A stretch of DNA of 41,436 nt from Opitutaceae bacterium (lineage in GTDB: Bacteria; Verrucomicrobiota; Verrucomicrobiia; Opitutales; Opitutaceae), in assembly GCA_005792355.1 (NCBI GenBank), contig SXSC01000324.1, positions 1 to 41,436 of the forward strand, read 5' to 3'. Positions 8,920 through 17,041 of this stretch are shown one piece after another (the first letter of the stretch is position 1; each line of letters starts with the position of its first letter). The notes beneath the pieces are model-generated. The model had not been told where the DNA came from, did not search any database, and worked only from the letters and a program-made list of their open reading frames with translations. A program made the translations under genes and the position numbers.

Positions 8920-8977
8920 CTACTCTCACCGATTGGTGATTTACTCCCTAGAGTAGAAACGCATTTCGACTGGAAAT

Positions 8978-9043
8978 CCCCATGGATTCAAAGCGCCCAA
9001 GGATGCGATCCGGTTAATCCCTATGCGCCTTGAATCCGTGGGG
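8978..9043. repeat. imperfect 19-bp inverted repeat
   Basis: Left arm 8978-8996 (CCCCATGGATTC, then AAAGCGC) matches the complement of the right arm 9025-9043 at 17 of 19 positions, around a 28-bp loop. This is a separate sequence family from the neighbouring repeat. The remaining spacer to 9211 shows no gene. Confidence 0.6.
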
Positions 9044-9211
9044 TAGTTCGGAAACTCGCAGGCACGGGGCCATGCATTGATGCAAAAAGATGTGAAGTAA
9101 AAATGGGAAGACCAGCTTGCCCGCCGGAGGAGGGTTGCGGTACCGCATTGCAAGACTTTCGGGGACTGCGCGTTGTTGACGATGCCGGCGACCCATTCAG
9201 CGTACGTGGCC

Positions 9212-9775
9212 ATGCGCCTGCTCGCCCTTCTCGCCTTCCTCGCTCCGCTGACCTCCACCGCGCTTCCGCCGGAACAAGAGGCGTTCTGGCGGGAACTCCG
9301 CGCCCTCTGCGGGAAGTCGTTTGCCGGCCAGATCACTGAAAGCACCAGCGCGACCGACGCCCAGTTCAAGGGCCAGGCGCTTGTCATGCATGTGCGCGCC
9401 TGCAGCGAAAACGAAATCAAAATCCCCTTCCACGTCGGAGACAACCGCTCGCGCACCTGGGTGATCACGCGCACCGCCTCCGGCCTGCGACTCAAGCACG
9501 ACCACCGGCACGCGGACGGCACCGCCGACAAGGTAACGCAGTACGGCGGCGACACCACGAACGCAGGCTCCGCCATCCTGCAGGATTTTCCCGCCGACGC
9601 ATTCACCGCGCAACTTATCCCGGCAGCGAAAACCAACGTGTGGTCGTTCAGCATTGGGCCAGGCAAGACCCTGAACTACCGTCTGGTCCGCGCGGCCGAG
9701 GGCCGCCGCTTTCGCGTGGAATTCGACCTTACCCAACCGGTGAAGACCCCACCGGCACCTTGGGGCCACCCTTGA
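9212..9775 (+). CDS. exported protein of unknown function
   Basis: A 187-residue protein with a clear Sec signal peptide (MRLLALLAFLAPLTSTALP). The mature part has a conserved-looking core (FWRELRALCGKSFAGQ, KIPFHVGDNRSRTW, GLRLKHDHRHADG, TQYGGDT, FPADAFTAQLIP). The His/Asp-rich KHDHRHADG stretch might bind a metal, but no domain name can be given. ATG 9212 places the signal peptide at the terminus; in-frame ATGs at 9173 and 9182 would add 10-13 residues. Its last 47 bp overlap the 3' end of convergently transcribed tcdA. Confidence 0.75.
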   Translation: MRLLALLAFLAPLTSTALPPEQEAFWRELRALCGKSFAGQITESTSATDAQFKGQALVMHVRACSENEIKIPFHVGDNRSRTWVITRTASGLRLKHDHRHADGTADKVTQYGGDTTNAGSAILQDFPADAFTAQLIPAAKTNVWSFSIGPGKTLNYRLVRAAEGRRFRVEFDLTQPVKTPPAPWGHP

Positions 9776-10610
9776 GAATGACCATGCGCCGCACCACCTC
9801 TCCCACTGCGGCAAAACCAAAAGCCCCCGTGACAAACACCGCACTCCCGAAACCACTTTCGCAGTCGAGCTTCAGGCTGCTGCCCGGCTCGGGCACCCGA
9901 CCGCACGTCCCATCCGCCCACGGAAAAACCGGCTGCTCGTCGGACCAGACACACGGCACTCCCATCCGCGTGATGCCGCGTTGCTCCCCCGAGGAAAAAC
10001 CATAGTCGCGCCGCAGCCGTTTTCGCACCTGGCGCAACAACTCGTCCCCCGCCTCGCCGATGTCGCCGGCCCGAATCTTCGTCGGATCGCTGCGTCCCCC
10101 CGCGGCGCCAATCGTCAGCAGCGGTATCCCACGCTCCCGCGCTCCCGCAATCAGCAGCGCCTTGTGTTTCATTCGATCGACCGCATCGATCACGAAATCG
10201 AACCGCGGCGCCAGCAGCCGTCCGGCGGAGTCGGCGGTGAAGAATTCCCGCACGGCCTCGACCCGGCACATCGGATTGATCAACCGCACGCGCTCGGCGA
10301 GCACCGTCACCTTCGGGCGCCCAATCTGCCCATCAAGCGCCGGCAACTGGCGGTTCACATTCGTGATGCAGACATCATCGAGATCCACGAGTGTCAGCGC
10401 GCCGATCCCGCTGCGCGCGAGCCCCTCGACGATCCACGAACCCACGCCGCCGACCCCCACCACGCACACATGCGCCGCCGCCAACCGTTCGAACGCGGCC
10501 TGACCGAGCAGGCGGGCCAGCCCTCCGAAACGCTCCGCGAGATCAGTCGTCGCCGCCAGTTTCAGCGCTGGAGTGCCAGTGGGACCGGCGACGACCGAGG
10601 TTTGCTCCAC
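9729..10610 (-). CDS. tcdA: tRNA threonylcarbamoyladenosine dehydratase
   Basis: A 293-residue E1-like (ThiF/MoeB fold) enzyme of the TcdA/CsdL/YgdL family, which uses ATP to cyclise t6A at tRNA position 37 into ct6A. The nucleotide loop is GVGGVGSW (52-59), followed by TLVDLDDVCITNVNRQ (Asp/Asn/Arg ATP-binding residues), and the family signature FVIDAVDRMKHKALLI. The start is GTG (complement of 10608-10610); no ATG is available. It lies 5 bp behind the stop of the thioredoxin-fold gene, so both form one minus-strand transcript. The C-terminus overlaps the convergent upstream gene by 47 bp. Confidence 0.93.
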   Translation of the reverse strand: MEQTSVVAGPTGTPALKLAATTDLAERFGGLARLLGQAAFERLAAAHVCVVGVGGVGSWIVEGLARSGIGALTLVDLDDVCITNVNRQLPALDGQIGRPKVTVLAERVRLINPMCRVEAVREFFTADSAGRLLAPRFDFVIDAVDRMKHKALLIAGARERGIPLLTIGAAGGRSDPTKIRAGDIGEAGDELLRQVRKRLRRDYGFSSGEQRGITRMGVPCVWSDEQPVFPWADGTCGRVPEPGSSLKLDCESGFGSAVFVTGAFGFAAVGEVVRRMVILKGGPKVPVGSSPVG

Positions 10611-10615
10611 GTGAC

Positions 10616-11728
10616 TTACTTGATCCCGAGCATCCGCTTCACCTGTAATTCCAGTTGGTTGACCGGCAGGTTAATCGTCAGGTTGATCCCCTGCATGGTG
10701 TGTTGCAGCATTCCCTTCTGGTCGAAAACGAGGAGCCGCGACGCGTCGGTTATCCCGAGTTTGGTCGCGAATTCCGCCTTGGAACCCTTCCCATCAAAAT
10801 GCACCGGCCAGGTGATCCGGTTTTCCTTGATCGCCTTCCCGACTTTTTCGCGATCCTCCTCTTTGTCGAAGCAGACTGTCACGACTTCCAAGCCCTTTTT
10901 CCGGTAGTCCGAATGGATTTGTTTAATCGCATCGAGATTCCCCAACGAGCCCTTGTTTGTGCTGCTCCAGAAATACAGCGCGACGACCTTCCCGCGGAGT
11001 TGCGCGAAATCGACTGGCTTGCCGTCAAACGCCGTGAACGCGAACGCATACGGCACCTTTTTCACCTCCACCAGATTGAGTTCGGAGCGGGCCATCCCGG
11101 CGACTCCCTTGTCTTTGTGCGTGAGGAGTTTTTTCAGGTGCTCCTCCGCCTTGGCGAGCGAAGTGCCCACGGTGAGGATCTGCGAGTAGGATTTTTCGCG
11201 GTCGGCCAGGAAACGCCCGGCACCCGGGGTCTCATTGAGCGCATCAAGCTTTTCCCTGAAATTGGCGAGAGTATCGCGGTTGAACGCATCGCGCACCTCG
11301 AGGTCCGCCACCGCGGCGTCCACCGCCGCCAGCGCCGCCTTGGTGTTGTCGCTCACCCCGTCCTTGTAGCGCAGATTGGTGACGTCCAGCTTGAGAAACG
11401 AGAGATAGGACGTCCGCAACGCCGCCTGTTTCTTGTCAATCAAGTTGCCGTAGAACGCCAGGTCTCTGACAACGTCGTTCACGCGCCCGATCGTTGGAAA
11501 CTCCGAGAGGTAGGCCAACCCGGCAGAGATAACCTTTTGAAACTGTGCCTGATCCTTCACCCCCGGCGCATTGCGCGCAGTGTTAAATGCATCAAAGGCG
11601 AGATCCGCCGGGGTCTTCGGGGGCGGCGCCTTCTTGTCTCCCGTCTTGCCGCCGGGCGCCTGCGCCAACGCGGTGCCAATGAGCGTGAATGAGCAAAGCA
11701 AAGCAAGGGTGAGGAGTCGTGTTTTCAT
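10616..11728 (-). CDS. exported thioredoxin-fold (TlpA/peroxiredoxin-like) protein lacking the CxxC motif
   Basis: A 370-residue protein with a Sec signal peptide (first ~22 residues, ending TALA-Q). A helical N-terminal half (~45-225, tetratricopeptide-like) precedes a TlpA/AhpC-type thioredoxin domain (~235-365) with the strand GKVVALYFWSSTNKGSLGNL. In redox-active relatives this reads FWATWCGPC; here the active-site cysteines are replaced by S-T-N-K, and the only other nearby Cys is in VTVCFDKEED. The domain therefore probably binds or scaffolds rather than reduces disulfides. ATG at 11728 has AAGG four bases upstream and yields the signal peptide. tcdA follows after 5 bp. Confidence 0.85.
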   Translation of the reverse strand: MKTRLLTLALLCSFTLIGTALAQAPGGKTGDKKAPPPKTPADLAFDAFNTARNAPGVKDQAQFQKVISAGLAYLSEFPTIGRVNDVVRDLAFYGNLIDKKQAALRTSYLSFLKLDVTNLRYKDGVSDNTKAALAAVDAAVADLEVRDAFNRDTLANFREKLDALNETPGAGRFLADREKSYSQILTVGTSLAKAEEHLKKLLTHKDKGVAGMARSELNLVEVKKVPYAFAFTAFDGKPVDFAQLRGKVVALYFWSSTNKGSLGNLDAIKQIHSDYRKKGLEVVTVCFDKEEDREKVGKAIKENRITWPVHFDGKGSKAEFATKLGITDASRLLVFDQKGMLQHTMQGINLTINLPVNQLELQVKRMLGIK

Positions 11729-11758
11729 AGGCCTTAAGTTGGTTCCTGTCATTTGTAG

Positions 11759-11932
11759 AACGATGGCATCGCTACGCCAGACACCCGCTCCCGGCAAGGG
11801 AAACTTGTCGTTTCGCAGCTGCGGGGATTCCCGCTCGCGGTCGACGGAGACGCCACCGCGGAACCGGAGATTCGACTCACCTCACTTCCGAAGACGCTGC
11901 TCGCGCTCGACGTCGGCCCGGACTCTTATTAA
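11759..11932 (+). pseudogene. C-terminal remnant of an unidentified protein
   Basis: The frame from just after TAG (11756) to TAA (11930) codes for 57 residues, including GKLVVSQLRGFPLAVDGD and TSLPKTLLALDVGPDSY, with strongly GC-biased third codon positions. It has no start codon and no upstream continuation. It reads like the last strands of a beta-rich enzyme, but the family was not recognised. The rest of the spacer to 12020 is featureless. Confidence 0.35.
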
Positions 11933-12020
11933 GAGTTTGTCGAAACCGCCGGTTCGCACCTCCGCCAAGCTACCAAGTTTCCCTGCCGTCATTGATCCGC
12001 TGCCGACAAACTCCTTCATC

Positions 12021-12326
12021 ATGCTCGTCGTCCACGTCCACGTTCACGTTAAACCGGAGCACGTGGCGGCCTTTCAGGCCGCCACCCTCGCCAATGCCCG
12101 GGCCAGCGTGCAGGAACCCGGCATGGCGCGTTTCGATGTTGTGCAGCAAGCCGATGATCCAACCCGCTTCGTGCTCGTCGAGGCCTACCGCACCCCCGCC
12201 GCACCCGCTGCGCACAAGGAAACCGCCCACTATGCCGCCTGGCGCGACGCCGTCGCCCCCATGATGGCGACGCCCCGCACCAGCGTGAAATTCGCCAACC
12301 TCTACCCCGACGATTCCGGGTACTAA
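12021..12326 (+). CDS. ABM-domain (antibiotic biosynthesis monooxygenase-like) protein
   Basis: A 101-residue single-domain dimeric alpha/beta-barrel protein of the ABM superfamily, which includes LsrG-type and quinol monooxygenases. Recognisable strands are MLVVHVHVHVKPEHV, GMARFDVVQQADDPTRFVLVEAY and the helix HKETAHYAAWRDAVAPMM with the usual H-x3-H-x3-W pattern. ATG 12021 begins the first strand directly; the longer in-frame extension lacks family character. The stop codon abuts a perfect 23-bp palindrome that runs exactly to the ATG of the alcohol dehydrogenase gene, so the two are linked. The substrate is unknown; pairing with a dehydrogenase suggests small-aldehyde or reactive carbonyl metabolism. 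Confidence 0.85.
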   Translation: MLVVHVHVHVKPEHVAAFQAATLANARASVQEPGMARFDVVQQADDPTRFVLVEAYRTPAAPAAHKETAHYAAWRDAVAPMMATPRTSVKFANLYPDDSGY

Positions 12327-12348
12327 GGATTTTGGCCGCCAAAATCCT
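12326..12348. promoter_or_regulatory. perfect palindrome filling the spacer between the ABM and Fe-ADH genes
   Basis: Arms AGGATTTTGG (12326-12335) and CCAAAATCCT (12339-12348) surround a 3-base centre. The element begins at the last base of the stop codon and ends immediately before the next ATG. It could be a hairpin coupling the two cistrons, an operator, or a repeat that captured the spacer. Confidence 0.6.
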
Positions 12349-13503
12349 ATGCGCTTCGAATTTGCCACTGCCGGTCGCATCGTCTTCGGCCCCGGCACCC
12401 TCGCCGACGTCGGCCGCCTGGCCCGCGAACTCGGCCGCCATGCCTTGGTCGTCACAGGCCGCGACCCGCGCCGCGCGGCCCGGTTGCTCGAACTGCTGGC
12501 GACCGCGAAAATTGCCACGACGTCTTTCACCATCACGCATGAGCCTTCGACCGACGACATCGGCCGCGGCATCACCCAAGCCCGGGCGGCCGGCTGCGAC
12601 TGTGTGATCGGCCTCGGCGGCGGCAGCGCGCTCGACGCCGCCAAAGCCATCGCCGCGCTGCTCACCAACGGCGGTGAACTGCTCGACTATCTCGAGGTCA
12701 TCGGCCGGGCCCAACCACTCTCCGGCCCCGGAATGCCTTGTATCGCGATTCCCACCACTGCCGGCACCGGCGCCGAGGTCACGCGCAACGCCGTCCTGTT
12801 TTCTCCGCCCCATCACGTGAAGGTGAGTCTGCGCAGCTCCTCCCTGCTGCCCCGGATCGCGCTCGTCGATCCGGAGCTCACCTACGACCTGCCACCCGCG
12901 ATCACCGCCCGCACCGGCCTCGACGCCCTGACCCAGTTGATCGAACCGTACACGTCTTGCCGGGCGCAGCCGTTCACCGATGCCTTGTGTGTCGATGGCC
13001 TGCGGCGGGCCGCGCGATCGTTGCGCCGCGCCTTTGACGACGGCCAGGATGCCGCGGCGCGGGAAGACATGGCGCTCGCCAGCCTCTTTGGCGGACTCGC
13101 GCTCGCCAACGCCGGCCTCGGCGCCGTGCACGGATTTGCCGGCCCGATCGGCGGCATGTTTCCCGCGCCCCACGGCGCCATCTGCGCCGCCCTCCTGCCA
13201 CCCGTGATGGCGGCGAATTTGCACGCGCTCCGCGCCCGCGCCCCCGGCAACGACGCGCTCCGGCGGTACGACGACGTGGCGCGCCTCCTGACCGGCACCA
13301 ACGACGCCACCGCCGATGACGGCGTGCGCTGGATCGAGTCACTCGTCGCCCACTTCCGCATCCGCCCGCTTTCCGCTTTCGGCGTCACGCGGACCGATTT
13401 CTCCGCAATTGTCTCCGCCGCCGCGCACGCGAGCAGCATGCAGGCCAATCCGATCAGGCTCGCCAACGAGGAACTGGAGGAAGTCTTGCAGCGCGCCGTG
13501 TAA
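12349..13503 (+). CDS. iron-containing (group III) alcohol dehydrogenase
   Basis: A 384-residue Fe-ADH: an N-terminal dinucleotide-binding domain with GGGS at 90-93 and an all-helical metal domain. Probable metal ligands are D192 (GLDALTQLIEPY), H261 (AVHGFAGP) and H275 (APHGAICA). The position four after D192, His in FucO-type enzymes, is Gln (Q196), as in one well-populated branch of the family, so the metal could be Zn rather than Fe. It reduces or oxidises a small aldehyde/alcohol with NAD(P)H; the substrate cannot be told. No ribosome-binding site separates it from the ABM gene; a 10-bp-stem hairpin ends right at its ATG, which suggests translational coupling. Confidence 0.9.
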   Translation: MRFEFATAGRIVFGPGTLADVGRLARELGRHALVVTGRDPRRAARLLELLATAKIATTSFTITHEPSTDDIGRGITQARAAGCDCVIGLGGGSALDAAKAIAALLTNGGELLDYLEVIGRAQPLSGPGMPCIAIPTTAGTGAEVTRNAVLFSPPHHVKVSLRSSSLLPRIALVDPELTYDLPPAITARTGLDALTQLIEPYTSCRAQPFTDALCVDGLRRAARSLRRAFDDGQDAAAREDMALASLFGGLALANAGLGAVHGFAGPIGGMFPAPHGAICAALLPPVMAANLHALRARAPGNDALRRYDDVARLLTGTNDATADDGVRWIESLVAHFRIRPLSAFGVTRTDFSAIVSAAAHASSMQANPIRLANEELEEVLQRAV

Positions 13504-13549
13504 GGGTGTGGTTGGTCCGCGCCCGCGCAGTTCGCGCCAAATCCATCCC

Positions 13550-14704
13550 ATGAAATCCCTGCTCCCGTCGATCGGCTTCTTCGTATTTGCCACCATCGCG
13601 GCTGATCCCAATCCACCGGCCGCGCCGGGGTGGACAATGCAAACGAGCGGAAGCACCGCGCGACTGCGCGGCGTGAGTGCTGTCAGTGAAAAGGTGGCGT
13701 GGGCCAGCGGCTCCGCCAACACGGTGCTGCGGACCGTGGACGGCGGCGCGACGTGGACAAGACTGACCCCGCCGGGCGAGACGGCGACGGCACCATTGGA
13801 TTTTCGTGACATCGACGCGATCGACGCGCGAACCGCGTACGTCCTGAGCATCGGCGAGGGCACCGCGTCGCGGATTTACAAGACCACCGACGCCGGCGCC
13901 CGTTGGACGCTGCAGTTCACGAATCAGGATCCCAGGGGATTTTACGATGCGATGACGTTTTGGGATGCCGAGCACGGTTTGGTGATCGGCGACTCGATCG
14001 ACGGGCACTTTCAGATTCTGATCACGGCAGACGGCGGGACAACTTGGGCGAAGGTGCCGGACCGCGCGCTCCCGCCGGCTCTGCCCAATGAAGGCGCGTT
14101 TGCGGCGAGCGGATCGAATATCGCCGTCGTTGGCCTGGACCACGCGTGGATCGGCACCGGCGCCGGCACGAAGAGCCGCGTGCTGCACACCGGCGATCGC
14201 GGCAAAACGTGGACGGTCGTGGAGACGCCGGTCGCAGCCAGTGGATCGGCCGGAATTTTCTCGGTGGCGTTTCGCGACAGCAATCACGGTGTGATCGTCG
14301 GCGGAGACTACCAACAAGAGAAAGCCGCCGTCGCCAATGTCGCCATCACCAGCGATGGCGGCCGGACGTGGACGCTCGTGAAGGAGCAGGGCCTGTCAGG
14401 TTTCCGGTCGGCGGTGAAATACGTGCCGGGGACACGCAGGTCGCTCATCACGGTCGGTCCCCAGGGTGCCGATACGTCGGCCGATGACGGCCGGAGCTGG
14501 ACGCCGCTGGCGGGCCCCGCGCCACTGCCGGGTTTCGACGCGCTCAGCTTCGCGCCCGGCGTCAAGGTCGCGTGGGCGAGCGGCAAAGACGGCGCACTGG
14601 CGCGACTCGACGTCGTGCGCACCGAACAAACGACCAATGAACGCCTCCGGGAGAAGATCGCCCGCGAAGGCGTGACAGTTTTCCCAATTCCCGTCGGTCA
14701 CTGA
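13550..14704 (+). CDS. exported Asp-box beta-propeller (Ycf48/HCF136-like) protein
   Basis: A 384-residue protein with a signal peptide (MKSLLPSIGFFVFATIAADP). It carries a series of Asp-box/BNR turns of the form S/T-x-D-x-G-x-T-W: RTVDGGATW, KTTDAGARW, ITADGGTTW, HTGDRGKTW, ITSDGGRTW and TSADDGRSW. These define a beta-propeller related to Ycf48 photosystem assembly factors and bacterial sialidase-like proteins. In non-phototrophs such proteins are uncharacterised exported propellers that bind proteins or glycans. ATG 13550 was chosen because the signal peptide follows at once. It lies 46 bp after the alcohol dehydrogenase on the same strand and is convergent with the OPT gene. Confidence 0.85.
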   Translation: MKSLLPSIGFFVFATIAADPNPPAAPGWTMQTSGSTARLRGVSAVSEKVAWASGSANTVLRTVDGGATWTRLTPPGETATAPLDFRDIDAIDARTAYVLSIGEGTASRIYKTTDAGARWTLQFTNQDPRGFYDAMTFWDAEHGLVIGDSIDGHFQILITADGGTTWAKVPDRALPPALPNEGAFAASGSNIAVVGLDHAWIGTGAGTKSRVLHTGDRGKTWTVVETPVAASGSAGIFSVAFRDSNHGVIVGGDYQQEKAAVANVAITSDGGRTWTLVKEQGLSGFRSAVKYVPGTRRSLITVGPQGADTSADDGRSWTPLAGPAPLPGFDALSFAPGVKVAWASGKDGALARLDVVRTEQTTNERLREKIAREGVTVFPIPVGH

Positions 14705-14850
14705 CGCGGTCCAGCCACGATCCGCTCGTCCTCAACGACCCGGCGCGCGCAGACCGCGATGTGGCGGCGCAGCCCACGCCCGCCCGCTCGGCCAGCACCG
14801 CCACCGGAGAGGCTGCAGCGACGACTTAGTTTCAGTCGACCGTCCGCCCC

Positions 14851-16662
14851 TCAAAACACCGTGGTCACCAGGCCGTAGATGCCGACCGTGAGGGCGGCGA
14901 GCGAGTCGCCGGCGATCAGGCCGCCGCCAACCAGGGACATCGTACCCATGTCGGCCGGCAACTCGGCTTCGCCGCGTTGCGGAGATCCGGCTTTGATCTT
15001 CGCCTGCACCACATCAAAGAGCGATCCGCCAATGCCGCCAGCCGCCCACCACAACACCGTCGGCAGTTCGACGAAACCGCCGAACGACGAAGCATAGGGA
15101 CTGGAAAGCAGAAAGGCATCGACCGAGAACCCGGTCACCCGCCCGGCCGTTGAACCAGCGATGAACGCCTGATAACCCCGGCTGCGCTTGAGAAGTTTGC
15201 GGGCAATCTCGATGCCCAGTCCAATCACGATGCCCAACTGCAGCGCCTTCATCACATGCGGTTGCGAAGTGGTGATGCCCCGGAGCGCCCCGACAAATTT
15301 ATAGGTCATCGCGGACTGCCATTGCGCGGCCCCCTCGAGCTTGCTGTTGGCAAATTGATCAGCCTGCAGCACGGGATAGGCGCTCATGAAAACCCTGGCC
15401 AGGACCACCGCCAGCACCGCGCCGACCACGATGCCGATGACCTGATAGCGAAACTGCACGACGCGGTTCGTGCCCAGCCGCCAGCCGGTGGAGCGATCCT
15501 GCTGCATATCACCGCCCACGCTGCAGGCGATGAGCAGGATCGCGCCACACATCAGCCCAACCGATGGATCCCGCAAGCCCAGCGCCGCCATGATGAACAC
15601 GGTCATCACGAACGCGCTCGAGATGGGATTCCAGTCGGAGATGCCCAGCGAGATCCCGTTGACCAGCACAAACAGAAAACTCAGCCCCACTGCCACCAGC
15701 AGGAAAAACATCGGCTGTTGCAGTACGGAGCTGCCAACGACCACAATGGCCGCGCCCCAAAAAACGACCCAGGCGATCAAACGGTAGACATTGACGCGCT
15801 TCCAGTCGTCGGCCGGCTTTTCCGGCGCTGCGGTCTTGTCGCGGAACCGCCGCACCGCCTCGATCAGGATCAAGGTGATATCGAGCCCGGCCGCCCCCAG
15901 AATCGTGCCGAGCGCAATCACAAAGCCAATCTTGCGAAAGGGCGCGCCGGGTTCCAGCCAGCCCATCTCGACCAGATGTGGCCGCTGCCAGATTCCGATC
16001 AACGCCACCACCAACGCCGGCAACGCCAGCCGCGCGCCAACAATCAGGCCCGCCCCAAACGTCGAGGTCGACAGGCTGATCGCCCCGACCGCGGGAATCT
16101 TCAACGCGGCCAGGCCACCCACGAAACCGGTCGCCATGCCGGTACCGAGCTTCTTAACCGACATCTTGAGCAGGTTCCGGTCCGTGAGCGCACGGAGGAT
16201 GTTGGCCACAGCGTAGCCCGACGGATATTTCAACTGCATCCGGTCGACCAGGACGGGCGTGTAGAGCATGCCCACGCCCACACCGAACATTCCGATGCTC
16301 GTGAAAAACAACACCAGTTGCCACGTGGGTGGCTGAGGCAGACCCATCCAGACCATCGCCTGTACCAGGACCGCCATCCCGCACATGCCGGCAACCGAAG
16401 CGGCCATCGTTTGGATGTAATTCGCCCCGTGTTTGCCCTCGGGGCCGTAGGACAGCGTCACGGTGCTCCCGAGGATTCCCGCCAGCACCTGGCCTCCCAC
16501 GAAAAAGCCGATCGAGAAATTCATGAACGCCGCCGAGACACCGCCGAGCGGCCCCAGGACAAAGATGGCCACCGCTGCGAGCAGCAGATGATAGGCCGGG
16601 GAATTGATCCGCGGGAGGAAACGGGGGGCTACGGAACCCGGTTGCGAGGGTGTTTCAGACAT
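14851..16662 (-). CDS. OPT/YSL family oligopeptide or metal-chelate transporter
   Basis: A 603-residue polytopic membrane protein of the oligopeptide transporter (OPT) superfamily, secondary carriers for peptides or metal-nicotianamine-like chelates. Around 14-16 hydrophobic segments are visible. Family signatures are the NPISSAF loop, SVGGDMQQDRSTGWRLGTN and KYPSGYAVANILRAL. Bacterial members are usually 550-680 residues. ATG at 16662 precedes the short hydrophilic tail MSETPSQPGSVAPRF; the 108 codons before it have no family character. It stands alone on the minus strand, with a 146-bp featureless gap to the convergent propeller gene and a repeat-bearing divergent spacer upstream. Confidence 0.92.
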   Translation of the reverse strand: MSETPSQPGSVAPRFLPRINSPAYHLLLAAVAIFVLGPLGGVSAAFMNFSIGFFVGGQVLAGILGSTVTLSYGPEGKHGANYIQTMAASVAGMCGMAVLVQAMVWMGLPQPPTWQLVLFFTSIGMFGVGVGMLYTPVLVDRMQLKYPSGYAVANILRALTDRNLLKMSVKKLGTGMATGFVGGLAALKIPAVGAISLSTSTFGAGLIVGARLALPALVVALIGIWQRPHLVEMGWLEPGAPFRKIGFVIALGTILGAAGLDITLILIEAVRRFRDKTAAPEKPADDWKRVNVYRLIAWVVFWGAAIVVVGSSVLQQPMFFLLVAVGLSFLFVLVNGISLGISDWNPISSAFVMTVFIMAALGLRDPSVGLMCGAILLIACSVGGDMQQDRSTGWRLGTNRVVQFRYQVIGIVVGAVLAVVLARVFMSAYPVLQADQFANSKLEGAAQWQSAMTYKFVGALRGITTSQPHVMKALQLGIVIGLGIEIARKLLKRSRGYQAFIAGSTAGRVTGFSVDAFLLSSPYASSFGGFVELPTVLWWAAGGIGGSLFDVVQAKIKAGSPQRGEAELPADMGTMSLVGGGLIAGDSLAALTVGIYGLVTTVF

Positions 16663-16768
16663 GCAGGGGAAGAGGGATGACCCGCGAGCATGCGTCAGGC
16701 CGCCTCCAAGCCAACTGGATTTTGGGTGCATCTCCGAGTCGACGCCGGTTAATGCGCGCCCGACGGAT

Positions 16769-16830
16769 CGGCGGCTGCCCAACCGCCGCCACGCTGCAAT
16801 TACCATGGTCGCTTGGGCAAGCGCCCCTCC
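16769..16830. repeat. double-hairpin repeat (GCTTGGGCAAGC type), copy 1
   Basis: A hairpin with GGCGG / CCGCC arms (CGGCGGCTGCCCAACCGCCG, 16769-16788) is followed 20 bp on by CGCTTGGGCAAGCGCCCCTC. The same two hairpins in the same order and spacing occur at 33566-33621. Both copies sit in spacers between divergent genes. Nothing else is visible in 16663-17041. Confidence 0.7.
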
Positions 16831-17041
16831 TTGAGCCCGCACTCTAATTCGCAGCGTCAACTCCGAGACGCACCCCTGGATTTTCACCCGTGTACTTGCC
16901 TCTTGCCACTCGCTGGCTGGTCCGCGATGGTCGCCCTTCCATGCATTCGTCGAGCGCTCACCCGCTCCGGGTGCCCTCACAACCACGGCGCTCTCCCGCG
17001 TTCTCGCGAAGAGCCGCCTTCATCACAACACACACATCCAC

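Noticed and set aside
14705..14850. Possible short C-terminal remnant ending at TAG near 14829
   Set aside because: The open stretch is under 45 codons and low complexity; too weak to call.
15256..16680. 474-codon plus-strand frame opposite the OPT transporter
   Set aside because: His/Arg/Gln-rich shadow of hydrophobic codons; the transporter on the other strand is certain.
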